DNA of 43,603 nt from Ruminococcus sp. (GCA_017529875.1 JAFXNC010000041.1:1-43603), one strand, 5' to 3'. Shown: positions 7,311 through 15,221, counted from the first letter of the stretch. The notes: generated by a model from the sequence alone, not told the origin. Program-made: numbers and translations.

Positions 7311-8888
7311 ATGAAAAACACAACTAATAAAATGACAAGGAAGATCGCAGCGATACTCGCAGCAGTTATGACCGTGACCACAATGGCATCATTCACCGCC
7401 TCCGCAGACAGCACTGCTCCCAACACCCCCTTCACCGCCGAGACCGCCGTGAAAATGGGAACAAACACCCTCTATTTGGTATTCGAGGAGTTCGTACCCG
7501 GCGGAAAGCTCATCTCGCCCTATATCAAGCTTTTTGCAAACGACCTCATGGGCAATGGCAAGAACCTCTCCCTTGACGACATCAACGCCAGGATCGAGGA
7601 GCTGTTCGATAAAGTGGATTCCCTCAACGACGACCTTCGGGATTCTATCGCAAACATCACTGCCTTGCAGAGCTTCGACAGCTTCCAGTTCAAGACCTTC
7701 AACGCTCAGATCAGCGAGATCGTGAGCCAGATCAGGATAATCAGGGATCTGGATATCCCCGAGGAGACCAAGTACGCCAGGATCGCAGCTCTCGTCAACG
7801 ACAGCTCCTGCTGGGCGGAGGCAAACAACGTGTTCGTTACCTTCAACGGCCTGACTCAGGCCCTCAACAGAGCGAGCCTCGTCAAGAAGGGCGACATCTT
7901 CACCATAGTCTACGGTCACTTCGCCAAGTCCTCCGTATTCAGCGGAGAGGCTCTTGAAAAGGCAAAGCCGGTGGTAGACCTCATCATGACCGACTACATG
8001 GCAGGCTGCTGCGCCCTCATCCAGTGCCTGGCAGCACAGCTGAAGGTCTGCAACATGACCGCCGAGGAAAAGAGCAGGATCGACCCCAAGTACCTTTCCC
8101 GCATCACCGACGAGGAAAAGCTTATCTTCAACAAGGTAAACGAGATCACCGAGGCGGTCATCGGCAAGAAGACCGAGGAGACCGTGAGGGTAAGATACCA
8201 GAGCGGCACCACCCTCAAACAGACCCGGTTCGGCTTCGAGAGAAAGCCGGTCTACAAGTACAGGGAGACCACCGTAGTCAAGTTCGACGACACCGGCATC
8301 AGAGGCAGATACAACGCCTTCGTGAACACCCCGGCAAACATCCTCGTCAACAAGGACACCGCCGCCACCGAGTTAGCCGCCCGCATCTTCTGTAAATACA
8401 CCGACGGTCTGGCACAGCAGGGAGTTCCTGTCGGCGCAGATACAGTCGCAAAGCGCTTCAACGGCGAGATCGCAAGCAGGCAGGCTCTCACCGGCGATCA
8501 GGTGAGGGCAGTGGCCTCCGCAGCAGCGGCAAAGGGCCTCACCATAAGAGAGTATCTCAGACAGAACGGCTTCAACACGGATGACCTCCCCGCCGGCGCC
8601 CTCCTGACAGCAGGCAAGGCCTACGACGATATCCTCTCGGTAAGCAATATAGCAGCAAACTTCATCGGCTCTATCGTGACCCACGCCTACGTCAAGGCTT
8701 ACAACATCGACGAGAAGGACCCCGCCGAGAGGGAAGTGGTCCTCTGGAATACCGGCATCCATACCATAGGATTCGACGGCTGGAGCTTCGGCGACAGACA
8801 CTGCATCGCGGTCATCGAAAAGGTACAGGGAGATACCGACTACGCCACGGGCGCAGAGATAATCGCGCGGAACATCACGATCTGGTGA
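7311..8888 (+). CDS. Unrecognised secreted protein, 525 residues
   Basis: The N-terminus is a clear Sec signal peptide: Lys/Arg-rich start (MKNTTNKMTRK), a hydrophobic core and a likely cleavage after ASA at about residue 32. The mature part begins with a helical region containing a probable coiled coil around 85-150 (INARIEELFDKVDSLNDDL and the following heptads). A mixed region holds RVRYQSGTTLKQTRFGF near 300, and the end contains GIHTIGFDGWSFGDRHC. There is no lipobox, LPxTG, dockerin or transmembrane anchor, so release into the medium or non-covalent wall attachment is expected. I do not recognise a family. An AAGGAG site precedes the ATG. The gene stands alone between a terminator and a palindromic repeat. 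Confidence 0.8.
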   Translation: MKNTTNKMTRKIAAILAAVMTVTTMASFTASADSTAPNTPFTAETAVKMGTNTLYLVFEEFVPGGKLISPYIKLFANDLMGNGKNLSLDDINARIEELFDKVDSLNDDLRDSIANITALQSFDSFQFKTFNAQISEIVSQIRIIRDLDIPEETKYARIAALVNDSSCWAEANNVFVTFNGLTQALNRASLVKKGDIFTIVYGHFAKSSVFSGEALEKAKPVVDLIMTDYMAGCCALIQCLAAQLKVCNMTAEEKSRIDPKYLSRITDEEKLIFNKVNEITEAVIGKKTEETVRVRYQSGTTLKQTRFGFERKPVYKYRETTVVKFDDTGIRGRYNAFVNTPANILVNKDTAATELAARIFCKYTDGLAQQGVPVGADTVAKRFNGEIASRQALTGDQVRAVASAAAAKGLTIREYLRQNGFNTDDLPAGALLTAGKAYDDILSVSNIAANFIGSIVTHAYVKAYNIDEKDPAEREVVLWNTGIHTIGFDGWSFGDRHCIAVIEKVQGDTDYATGAEIIARNITIW

Positions 8889-8907
8889 AAGTGCGCGGCG
8901 ACTGCTT

Positions 8908-9017
8908 AAAGAAGAAGGAATAAAGAATAAGAATAATAAAGGTATCGCCTTCGGCGATGGGTCATATGATCCGTCCGCAAAGCGGACACCTTGATTATTC
9001 TTTCTTATTTCTTCTTT
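8908..9017. repeat. Palindromic repeat element, copy A
   Basis: About 110 bp with long A/T-rich terminal arms (left AAAGAATAAGAATAATAAAG, right the inverse around 8988-9017) enclosing two GC hairpins: ATCGCC-TTC-GGCGAT (8944-8958) and GTCCGC-AAA-GCGGAC (8973-8987), joined by a short segment containing the self-complementary TCATATGA. It can fold as a three-way junction. A second copy in the opposite orientation lies at 35132-35235. The design resembles a non-coding miniature repeat family; no transposase is present. Confidence 0.88.
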
Positions 9018-9043
9018 ACATTTGCGCGGATATAATGTATAAT
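9015..9043 (+). promoter_or_regulatory. Promoter of the two-component operon
   Basis: TTTACA (9015-9020), 17 bases, TATAAT (9038-9043). The first three bases of the -35 hexamer are the last bases of the palindromic repeat. Between promoter and start codon lies a perfect 12-base palindrome, GCTTTGCAAAGC (9053-9064). Confidence 0.72.
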
Positions 9044-9075
9044 GTAAAAAAGGCTTTGCAAAGCGGGGTGAGAAG

Positions 9076-10713
9076 ATGAAGACCTTGAAAAGGTCCCCAC
9101 GGCTGCTGTTCCAGATAACAGTGATCGTGATACCCATGTTCATACTGATGACCGTCGCCGTTGCGCTGACGGTGTATCACAGTACCGTGGACGGGTTCCT
9201 CAAAGCGAAGAACAATCACATACAGGAGATGCTCTCCGACAGATATGAGTATTTTATGTTCATCGGGGACAATAACGAGCCCCGGGTGCAGCAGTGGTTC
9301 ATCGAGCAGGCAAAGAAGGCCGACTTCGATTATGACAGAGACCTCACCGACGAGGAGCTGAGAGTCTACATAGATTATCAGTCCCGCAGCGACAGCTTTG
9401 AATACAGCTGGTTCGAGGAAATGCCGGATGACGTCAGGAAGTATTTCCTGCGGCAGTATTTCTATGCTGCCCGGCAGGGTATCTCCGCTACCCTTGCCGG
9501 AAGCGGCGATATCGAGAGCCTGTTTTTGATGGAGCTCACCTCCGACGGCCACGGGGTCATGCTGTTCGACCAGAACAACAGCGGCGAAAGCATCAAAATG
9601 GGAACGCTCCTGGATGACGACTTTTCAAAGCATCCCGTGTGGCAGGAGATAGCAGAGTGCAGCGATAATACCGTCCGGTTCGAGAAGACCTCGGACTTCC
9701 CCGGTCCCGGCAGCTACTACATCGGCTACAAGCCCGTCCTTGTGAACGGCGGCGCCAGGGCGGTCATCGGCGTGACCTACAACTGGAACGAGTTCCGGGA
9801 GGATCTCACCGGCACCATAACAAGGGCGCTGCTCATCATCGTGGGCGGTATAGCCGCAGTACTGGCGGTGCTGCTCGTCTTCCTCTACCGCAAGGTCATC
9901 AGCCCCACCGCAAGGATGCAGAGAGCCGTCCTGCGCTATACCGACGACAAGAACAGCGCAAGGATCGTAGATGAGATGTACAAGATCTCGGTGAACAACG
10001 AGCTGGGGTATCTCTCAGATGCGATCTCCGACCTGGCTCTGGAGATCGACCACTACACCAAGGAAAATATACGCATCGCCGGCGAAAAGGAAAGAGCGGA
10101 AAAAGAGCTCTATCAGGCCGAGGTGCAGGTCATGGTCTCGCAGATAAGGCCTCACTTTATGTACAACGCCCTGTCCTCCATAGCCATACTCTGCAAGCTG
10201 GATCCGAATACGGCCTACGAAGCGACTATCGCGTTTTCAAAGTACCTCAGAGGCAATATGGACTCCCTCAAACGCACCGAGCCGGTGCCTTTTGAAACAG
10301 AGCTGGAGCATCTCAAACAGTACCTCTACATCGAGAAGCTGCGGTTCGCGGATAAGCTCAACATCGTCTACGACATACAGGCCACGGACTTCAAGCTGCC
10401 CATGCTCTCTGTGCAGCCCATAGCTGAGAACGCAGTCAAGCACGGCGTGGGCATGAAGGACGAGGGCGGCACCGTGACGATATCCTCCCGGGAGACTGAG
10501 GACGGCTTTGAGGTCATCATCGCCGATGACGGCGTGGGCTTTGACCCCGATGCCCCGAGGAAGGACGACGGCCGCTCCCATGTGGGCATGGACAATACAA
10601 AGCGGCGCCTCAAGGAGATGTGCGGCGCCGACGTGATGATAACAAGCAAGCCCGGCGAGGGCACCACTGCAAAGATAATCATACCGAAGAAAAAGGAGGA
10701 GGATGCAAGTTGA
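9076..10713 (+). CDS. Sensor histidine kinase, LytS/YesM (His_kinase) type
   Basis: A membrane sensor kinase of 545 residues. Segment 11-33 is the first membrane helix. Residues of about 34-250 form an extracellular sensor domain with no motif I can name. The second membrane helix spans about 251-272 and is followed by a helical linker to about 350. The phosphoacceptor region reads QIRPHFMYNALSSIA with His360. The ATP-binding domain has the N-box QPIAENAVKHG (Asn452) and DDGVGFD (484-490), with GMDNTKRRL after it. This is the His_kinase/HATPase pair of LytS and YesM relatives, which usually sense cell-wall or carbohydrate-related signals. The stop codon overlaps the TTG start of the response regulator, so the two are translationally coupled. 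The ligand is unknown. Confidence 0.92.
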   Translation: MKTLKRSPRLLFQITVIVIPMFILMTVAVALTVYHSTVDGFLKAKNNHIQEMLSDRYEYFMFIGDNNEPRVQQWFIEQAKKADFDYDRDLTDEELRVYIDYQSRSDSFEYSWFEEMPDDVRKYFLRQYFYAARQGISATLAGSGDIESLFLMELTSDGHGVMLFDQNNSGESIKMGTLLDDDFSKHPVWQEIAECSDNTVRFEKTSDFPGPGSYYIGYKPVLVNGGARAVIGVTYNWNEFREDLTGTITRALLIIVGGIAAVLAVLLVFLYRKVISPTARMQRAVLRYTDDKNSARIVDEMYKISVNNELGYLSDAISDLALEIDHYTKENIRIAGEKERAEKELYQAEVQVMVSQIRPHFMYNALSSIAILCKLDPNTAYEATIAFSKYLRGNMDSLKRTEPVPFETELEHLKQYLYIEKLRFADKLNIVYDIQATDFKLPMLSVQPIAENAVKHGVGMKDEGGTVTISSRETEDGFEVIIADDGVGFDPDAPRKDDGRSHVGMDNTKRRLKEMCGADVMITSKPGEGTTAKIIIPKKKEEDAS

Positions 10714-11498
10714 GGATACTCTGTGTAGATGACGAGCCCCTGATGCTCAAAATGCTTGAAATGGCTGTTAAAGAGGCCAGGCCGGATGCGGACGTGACCG
10801 CCTTCGGTAAGCAGACCGACCTGTTGGAGGACGCTGAGAAAAACGGCTGCGACGTGGCGTTTCTCGATATCCATATGCGGGGGATGAACGGTGTTGAGCT
10901 GGCCAAGGAGCTCAAAGCCGTCAACCCGAAGATGAACATAATCTTCGTCACCGGTTTCTCGGAGTACAAGGGCGACGCCATGGATCTCAAAGCCAGCGGC
11001 TACATCATGAAACCCGTCACCGCCGAGGACGTAAAGCGTGAGCTGGAGGATCTGCGTTTCCCCATAGTGCCGAAAAGCAGCGCCCTGCTGAGGGTGCAGT
11101 GCTTCGGCAACTTCGACGTCTTCACCCCCTCCGGGGAGCGGGTGAAGTTCGAGCGCAGCAGGGCAAAGGAGATGTTCGCCTACCTCGTCCACAAGCAGGG
11201 CAGCTCCTGCACCGTCAAGGAGATCGCCGCCGCACTTTTCGAGGACGAGCCCTACGACAAAAAGCAGCTCAACTATATGCAGCAGCTCACCCACGCCATG
11301 TTAAAGGCGCTGAAAGCCGTGGGCGCCGAGGCCGCAGTGGTCAAGGACTACAACGCCCTTGCGGTGAACCCTGCGGTGCTGGACTGCGACTACTACCGCT
11401 TCAAAGAGCTGGACGCCGGCGCTGTGAACGCCTATCAGAACGAATACATGAGCCAGTACTACTGGGCGGATTTCCTGTTCGACGCCGATCTTTACTGA
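10710..11498 (+). CDS. Response regulator with CheY receiver and SARP-like output domain
   Basis: The N-terminal 115 residues are a receiver domain: acidic pocket Asp7/Asp8, phosphoacceptor Asp53 in FLDIHMRGMNG, Thr81 and Lys101 in MKPV. The C-terminal part, starting LRVQCFGNFDVF near residue 127, reads like the winged-helix DNA-binding domain of SARP-type regulators (FGxFxVF, RSRAKEMFAYLVHKQG), followed by a short helical region. This differs from the LytTR or AraC outputs usually paired with LytS/YesM kinases. I start it at the TTG at 10710, which overlaps the kinase stop and follows AAGGAGG. The frame is open upstream to 10620, but that stretch lies inside the kinase gene. Targets are not evident. 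Confidence 0.88.
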   Translation: MRILCVDDEPLMLKMLEMAVKEARPDADVTAFGKQTDLLEDAEKNGCDVAFLDIHMRGMNGVELAKELKAVNPKMNIIFVTGFSEYKGDAMDLKASGYIMKPVTAEDVKRELEDLRFPIVPKSSALLRVQCFGNFDVFTPSGERVKFERSRAKEMFAYLVHKQGSSCTVKEIAAALFEDEPYDKKQLNYMQQLTHAMLKALKAVGAEAAVVKDYNALAVNPAVLDCDYYRFKELDAGAVNAYQNEYMSQYYWADFLFDADLY

Positions 11499-11515
11499 GC
11501 ATGATACCTGCGGTC

Positions 11516-11544
11516 AAAAGAGCCTCTCTGCGGGGCTCTTTTTT
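11516..11544 (+). terminator. Rho-independent terminator of the two-component operon
   Basis: AAAAGAGCC (11516-11524) pairs with GGCTCTTTT (11534-11542) and runs into a T tract. Confidence 0.88.
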
Positions 11545-11597
11545 CGTGCAGGGGCGCAGTTCGGGAGGATGCCGAGGACGCCGTCTCCGGCGGGACA

Positions 11598-11819
11598 GCT
11601 GCGTTCCTTGACTGTCCGATGATCAAAGATATCTATATCCCTGACAGCGTTACATCCATAGGATACTATGCTTTAGGGTATTATGCTTCTGATGACGGAG
11701 AATATTACGTTGGAAATGATAATATGAAGCTTATCCCCGGCTTCAAGCTCAAATGCCACGCCGGCTCCGCCGCCGAGCAGTACGCCAAGGATAACGGCAT
11801 AAACTACGAGCTCATATAA
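11598..11819 (+). pseudogene. 3' remnant of a BspA-like leucine-rich-repeat protein
   Basis: The frame encodes AAFLDCP, then MIKDIYIPDSVTSIGYYAL, which is the LRR_5 (BspA-type) repeat, and ends PGFKLKCHAGSAAEQYAKDN plus GINYELI. That end is the usual C-terminal cap of secreted LRR proteins in ruminococci. Only about one repeat is left. There is no signal peptide, and upstream the frame turns into non-repeat sequence beside a terminator. I found no ribosome binding site for the internal ATG at 11619. It is best read as the tail of a deleted surface-protein gene. A small expressed peptide of 66 residues is possible but unlikely. Confidence 0.72.
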
Positions 11820-11824
11820 AAAAT

Positions 11825-11865
11825 GCTGCCCTGCGCACACACACAGGGCAGCGTCTTTTATTTTT
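11825..11865. terminator. Bidirectional terminator between LRR remnant and ABC operon
   Basis: GCTGCCCTG (11825-11833) pairs with CAGGGCAGC (11844-11852). T-rich tracts follow on both strands (TCTTTTATTTTT to the right, ATTTTTT on the minus strand), so it can stop transcription from either side. Confidence 0.88.
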
Positions 11866-12598
11866 CCATCCTGTCCACACCCTTGAGATAGAGCTTCGCG
11901 GAGATAAAGCAGGAGACGATATACATGGGCGGCCCCGCCAGCAGTATCTTGCCCACTGCCGTTTCCATGAGCTTGCTTATGTCAAAGCCCTGTATCCAGA
12001 CGAAGATCTTTTCCCATATCTCGTCCTCGGTGCCCATCCAGGAGAGGTCGCCGAACAGGAAATACACCGCCGTCCCCAGCAGTATCAGCACTATCATGCC
12101 GCCCTTGATCTGGGTGCCCGCCTTCGTGCCGAAGGCAAATATGCAGGGCAGCTCCAGCGCCCGCATTATCAGCGACAGGCAGACCATTGAGATCAGCAGC
12201 TCGGTGAGGTCGGGGGCGTCCTCGACGAAATGCCTGACGATAAGGTTGTTGACCTCGCAGATCAGGAAGGTGAGCCCTAAGTTCAGCGCCACGAAAACAT
12301 ACTTCGCCGCCACCTGCTTTGCCCGCCCTCCGGATACCGAGGTGACGAAATAGCCCCATTTGCGGCGCTCGTCGCTCTGGATGTAGTTGAGGGTGAAGGC
12401 GCCTGTGATGATAAACGCCGAGCCCTCTAAAGCGAACAGCATTATCTTCATGAAGGAGCCCAGGCCGTTTGCTCCTACCTTTTCGTCCCCGGCCACCATA
12501 GCTAAGGTCATCAGGCAGACCATGAACAGGATAACGAGTATGCCGATTATCAGCCATTTGAGATTTGTCCTTATGTCCTTGTACAGAAATCCCAGCAT
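11858..12598 (-). CDS. ABC-2 type transporter permease (second permease)
   Basis: A 246-residue membrane protein with about six hydrophobic segments, for example LIIGILVILFMVCLMTLAM, ALNLGLTFLICEV, GGMIVLILLGTAVYFLF and the C-terminal GPPMYIVSCFISAKLYL. The N-terminal MLGFLYKDIRTNLKWL and the cytoplasmic loop YIQSDERRKWGYFVTSVSGGRAKQVAAKYV resemble permeases of YtrB-type exporters. Its ATG overlaps the stop of the upstream permease (ATGA), which implies coupled translation. With the ATPase and the GntR regulator it forms a four-gene unit. The transported compound is unknown; YtrA-type systems elsewhere respond to cell-wall-active peptides. Confidence 0.85.
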   Translation of the reverse strand: MLGFLYKDIRTNLKWLIIGILVILFMVCLMTLAMVAGDEKVGANGLGSFMKIMLFALEGSAFIITGAFTLNYIQSDERRKWGYFVTSVSGGRAKQVAAKYVFVALNLGLTFLICEVNNLIVRHFVEDAPDLTELLISMVCLSLIMRALELPCIFAFGTKAGTQIKGGMIVLILLGTAVYFLFGDLSWMGTEDEIWEKIFVWIQGFDISKLMETAVGKILLAGPPMYIVSCFISAKLYLKGVDRMEK

Positions 12599-13377
12599 CA
12601 GTTATCCCTCCTTTTCAGCGCCCGGATGCTCAGCCGCCAGAACAGAAGGCTCAGCCCGACCATCAGCAGTATCAGCACCCACCAGCCGTTGGATTCAAGC
12701 CATAGCAGGGGACGCTGCAGCTCTTCCTTCCAGAAGTCCTCCAATACAGCTTCGCCGGAATTATCCCCGAGGGAATGTCCCCTCTTTTCCACATAGCTGT
12801 TTGTCCAAAGCATAAATCCTCCGGCAACGCCGAAGTAAAGTCCCATGCAGATCACCGTGAAGACCGTGGTGGCCTTCTTCACGTTGCGGAAACGGTAGAA
12901 CAGTGTGTAGCGCCCGTGGGTGAAAGTGAACATTCCGCCTCCTATGGCAAGAATGTAGATCAGATACATGGGCTTGAACTCCCGGTCAAATATGGCGCAG
13001 GTGAGGCCGTAGTTTGCAAAGCTCAGCAGCGTCATCACAGCAAGGGATATGAGGTTGAGGATATAAACCGAGCTGACTATCTGCTTTTCAGTTACCGGCA
13101 GGGTGTGGGCGTAGAGCCGGAAACGGCATTTCTCGTCCGAGGCTATCTGACAGGAGAACTGGGAGGAATAAAGCAGCAGCGGGAACCCGAAGGTCATCAC
13201 CGCCGTTGTAAAGTCAACGGCGCCTTTCTGCGCTCCCTCGTTGAGATGCCCCAGGTTGCCGTAGAGCAGCGAGAGCTTCACCAGTACTGCGAATATGAAC
13301 ATCAGCAGGTAGATCAGCAGCCCGATGATGCGCAGCTTTTTGGAGAGCCAAAGCTCCTTTAAGATCAGGCCTTTCAT
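12598..13377 (-). CDS. ABC-2 type transporter permease (first permease)
   Basis: A 259-residue membrane protein starting MKGLILKELWLSKKLRIIGL, with hydrophobic spans covering roughly 15-38, 60-80, 105-130, 140-160, 175-195 and 230-250. The segment DEKCRFRLYAHTLPVTEKQIV is similar in design to the DER loop of its partner permease, as expected for ABC-2 permeases. It begins right after the ATPase stop codon (TGA next to ATG, minus strand) and its own stop overlaps the next start. It should form the membrane channel as a heterodimer with the following gene product. Confidence 0.85.
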   Translation of the reverse strand: MKGLILKELWLSKKLRIIGLLIYLLMFIFAVLVKLSLLYGNLGHLNEGAQKGAVDFTTAVMTFGFPLLLYSSQFSCQIASDEKCRFRLYAHTLPVTEKQIVSSVYILNLISLAVMTLLSFANYGLTCAIFDREFKPMYLIYILAIGGGMFTFTHGRYTLFYRFRNVKKATTVFTVICMGLYFGVAGGFMLWTNSYVEKRGHSLGDNSGEAVLEDFWKEELQRPLLWLESNGWWVLILLMVGLSLLFWRLSIRALKRRDN

Positions 13378-14268
13378 TCAGCTCCACTCCTTTTTGTACC
13401 GGTTGTCGCTCCGGTTGACGTAGAAGACCATGATATCGTCCAGGGTGGCGGGGTCTATCACAGCTCCGGAGTATTTTCTTTCACAGGCGGCACGGTCGGA
13501 AACCAGCAGCTCCACCCCGAAATCATTTACCCGCGCCGAGATGAAGTCGTCCTGTGATATCTCGGCATAGTCCGCCTTTGAGCACTTCAATATGCCGTGG
13601 GAGGCGAGAATATCGTCTTTGTAGCCGGTGAGCAGTATCTTCCCCTTGTCGATGAATGTGACGCTGTCGGCTATCTTCTCCAGATCGGAGGTGATGTGTG
13701 AGGACATGAGTATGGAGTTGTCCTCGTCCTGCAAGTATTCGAGGAAGATATCCAGTATCTCGTTGCGCACCACCGGGTCAAGTCCCGTTGTGGCCTCGTC
13801 CATGATGAGCAGCTTTGCCCCGTGGGAGAGGGCAGCCGCTATTTGCAGCTTCATCTTCATGCCCTTGGAGAAGTCCTTGAACTTCTTTTTCATCGGCAGC
13901 TGGAACCGCTCCAGGTAGCCGAAGAAGGTCTCGCTGCTCCAGTTCTCAAAGATGTGCCGCATCATCCTGTCCAGCATTTTGGCGTTGAGCTGCTCGTGGA
14001 AGGGCAGCTCGTCGAAGACCGCCGAGATGTTTTTCTTTATCTCTGTTTCGTGCTGTTTTGTGTCCATGCCGAAGACCTTCATCTCCCCCCCGTCGGGCCT
14101 GATTATGCCCAGCAGGGAGTTGATAGTCGTGGACTTGCCGGCGCCGTTCTGCCCGATGAAACCCATTATGCTTCCCTTGGGCACCGTGAAGCTCACGCTG
14201 TCCAAGGTAAAGCCGTCGAAACGCTTGGTGAGGGCGTTTATCTCTATGGCGTTTTCAAAATCTGTCAT
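13378..14268 (-). CDS. ABC transporter ATP-binding protein, YtrB-like
   Basis: The nucleotide-binding subunit of the exporter, 296 residues. Walker A is GQNGAGKST (39-47), the signature is the degenerate FSKGMKMKLQIAAALS, and Walker B is LLIMDEATTGLDP. The H-loop is MSSHITSDL. A C-terminal part of about 80 residues follows, as in YtrB and CcmA-like exporters. The start codon lies inside the end of the GntR gene (14-base overlap), with GGAGGGG as ribosome binding site inside that gene. Confidence 0.94.
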   Translation of the reverse strand: MTDFENAIEINALTKRFDGFTLDSVSFTVPKGSIMGFIGQNGAGKSTTINSLLGIIRPDGGEMKVFGMDTKQHETEIKKNISAVFDELPFHEQLNAKMLDRMMRHIFENWSSETFFGYLERFQLPMKKKFKDFSKGMKMKLQIAAALSHGAKLLIMDEATTGLDPVVRNEILDIFLEYLQDEDNSILMSSHITSDLEKIADSVTFIDKGKILLTGYKDDILASHGILKCSKADYAEISQDDFISARVNDFGVELLVSDRAACERKYSGAVIDPATLDDIMVFYVNRSDNRYKKEWS

Positions 14269-14644
14269 TTTCTTCCCCTCCGTAGATCATGTCCAGTAGC
14301 TCGTGAAGCTCGGCAAGGGTGATGCCGCCGGAGCGGGCTTTCTCGCAGAGAGTTGTGATAAGCCCCTCGGCCTGCCGGAGATACTCCTCCCGCACCAGCT
14401 CACGGTTCTGACGCCTGACGAAGCTGCCCTTGCCTGTGAAAGACTCGATAAAGCCCTCCCGCTCCAGCTCCTCGTAGGCGCGTTTTGTGGTTATGACGCT
14501 TATCCGCAGCGCCTGAGCAAGAGCACGCATTGACGGAAGGGCGTCCCCCTCCTTGAGCTGCCTGCTCATGATCTGCGCCTTGATCTGCGAGACTATCTGC
14601 TCGTAGATCGGTGCATCCGATTGATTTGAAATGATAATGTCCAT
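14255..14644 (-). CDS. GntR-family regulator, YtrA subfamily
   Basis: A short (129-residue) GntR-type repressor. It has the winged helix PIYEQIVSQIKAQIMSRQL, LPSMRALAQALRISVITTKR and the wing GFIESFTGKGSFV, followed only by a small C-terminal helical part, which is the mark of the YtrA subfamily. These proteins repress their own operon, which includes an ABC exporter. The ATG at 14644 has AGGTGA seven bases upstream. A GTG nine bases earlier lacks a site. The promoter and an operator-like palindrome are immediately upstream. Confidence 0.92.
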   Translation of the reverse strand: MDIIISNQSDAPIYEQIVSQIKAQIMSRQLKEGDALPSMRALAQALRISVITTKRAYEELEREGFIESFTGKGSFVRRQNRELVREEYLRQAEGLITTLCEKARSGGITLAELHELLDMIYGGEENDRF

Positions 14645-14659
14645 AGTGATCACCTATAT

Positions 14660-14680
14660 TGTATATACTCGATATATACA
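14660..14680 (-). promoter_or_regulatory. Probable operator of the GntR-ABC operon
   Basis: TGTATATA, five bases, TATATACA: a perfect inverted repeat of 8-base arms. It touches the -10 box and covers the transcription start, the right place for autorepression by the YtrA-type regulator. That this regulator binds here is inference. Confidence 0.68.
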
Positions 14681-14708
14681 TTATACACGATATACACACG
14701 CTTGTCAA
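14680..14708 (-). promoter_or_regulatory. Promoter of the GntR-ABC operon
   Basis: On the minus strand TTGACA (14708-14703), 17 bases, TATAAT (14685-14680): a full consensus promoter, which suits a gene kept off by a repressor. Confidence 0.9.
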
Positions 14709-14916
14709 GTCTGTGACCCTCGGCGCATTTAACAAATCATAGGTGTAATAATTGTGCATCACGCACAAAGAATTGACCCGGTATTCCGGAAAGATCAGAG
14801 CCTTGTCCCTGCGGTATCGGTTGCGCATTGAATTGAAAACGATTTAGTTAAACAAGGTCTTTGCACACTTTGTACTAAAAACGTTTTCGGGATTATTGCG
14901 ATTTGATAAAAAATGC
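14709..14916. other. Divergent intergenic region with several inverted repeats
   Basis: No gene is seen. Structures present: TTGTGC-ATCAC-GCACAA (14752-14768), CCGG-TATT-CCGG just before 14790, the box GAAAACGATTTAGTT (14835-14849), and the perfect palindrome AAAACGTTTT (14878-14887), about 30 bases upstream of the pilus -35 box. The last two look like LacI-type operator sequences and may control the pilus operon. Confidence 0.5.
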
Positions 14917-14945
14917 TTGACATCTGAGATTGATTATGTTATAAT
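14917..14945 (+). promoter_or_regulatory. Promoter of the pilus operon
   Basis: TTGACA (14917-14922), 17 bases, TATAAT (14940-14945): full consensus, about 43 bases before the first start codon. Confidence 0.9.
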
Positions 14946-14987
14946 ATATGTACTATATTTGTATAAGTATCGCCGGAGGGAATTATT

Positions 14988-15221
14988 ATGACTGACAAAG
15001 AGCTTAAAAAGCTCAAACGCCTTGAACTTCTGGAGATACTGTATGAGCTCCGCCGTCAGCTGGACGAGGCTAAGGCAGAGAACGAAAGCCTCCGGCAGGA
15101 GCTGGAAGAAGTAAAGCACTCTTTGGCGGCTCAGACCAATACAATGGTGGCAAGGCTCTATGAGGACAGGTTCGGCGAGGCCTTTGCAGATACCGATACT
15201 TCCGGGGAGGCCGCAGAATGA
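14988..15221 (+). CDS. Small coiled-coil protein, first gene of pilus operon
   Basis: Only 77 residues, without a signal peptide or membrane segment. Residues 5-50 are a charged coiled coil with leucines in heptad positions (LEILYELRRQLDEAKAENE and on), and the tail is short and acidic. The start follows GGAGGG. Its last bases overlap the signal peptidase start (ATGA), so the two are made together. I do not recognise a named family. A role as a cytosolic adaptor for the peptidase or for pilin export is a guess from position only. Confidence 0.75.
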   Translation: MTDKELKKLKRLELLEILYELRRQLDEAKAENESLRQELEEVKHSLAAQTNTMVARLYEDRFGEAFADTDTSGEAAE

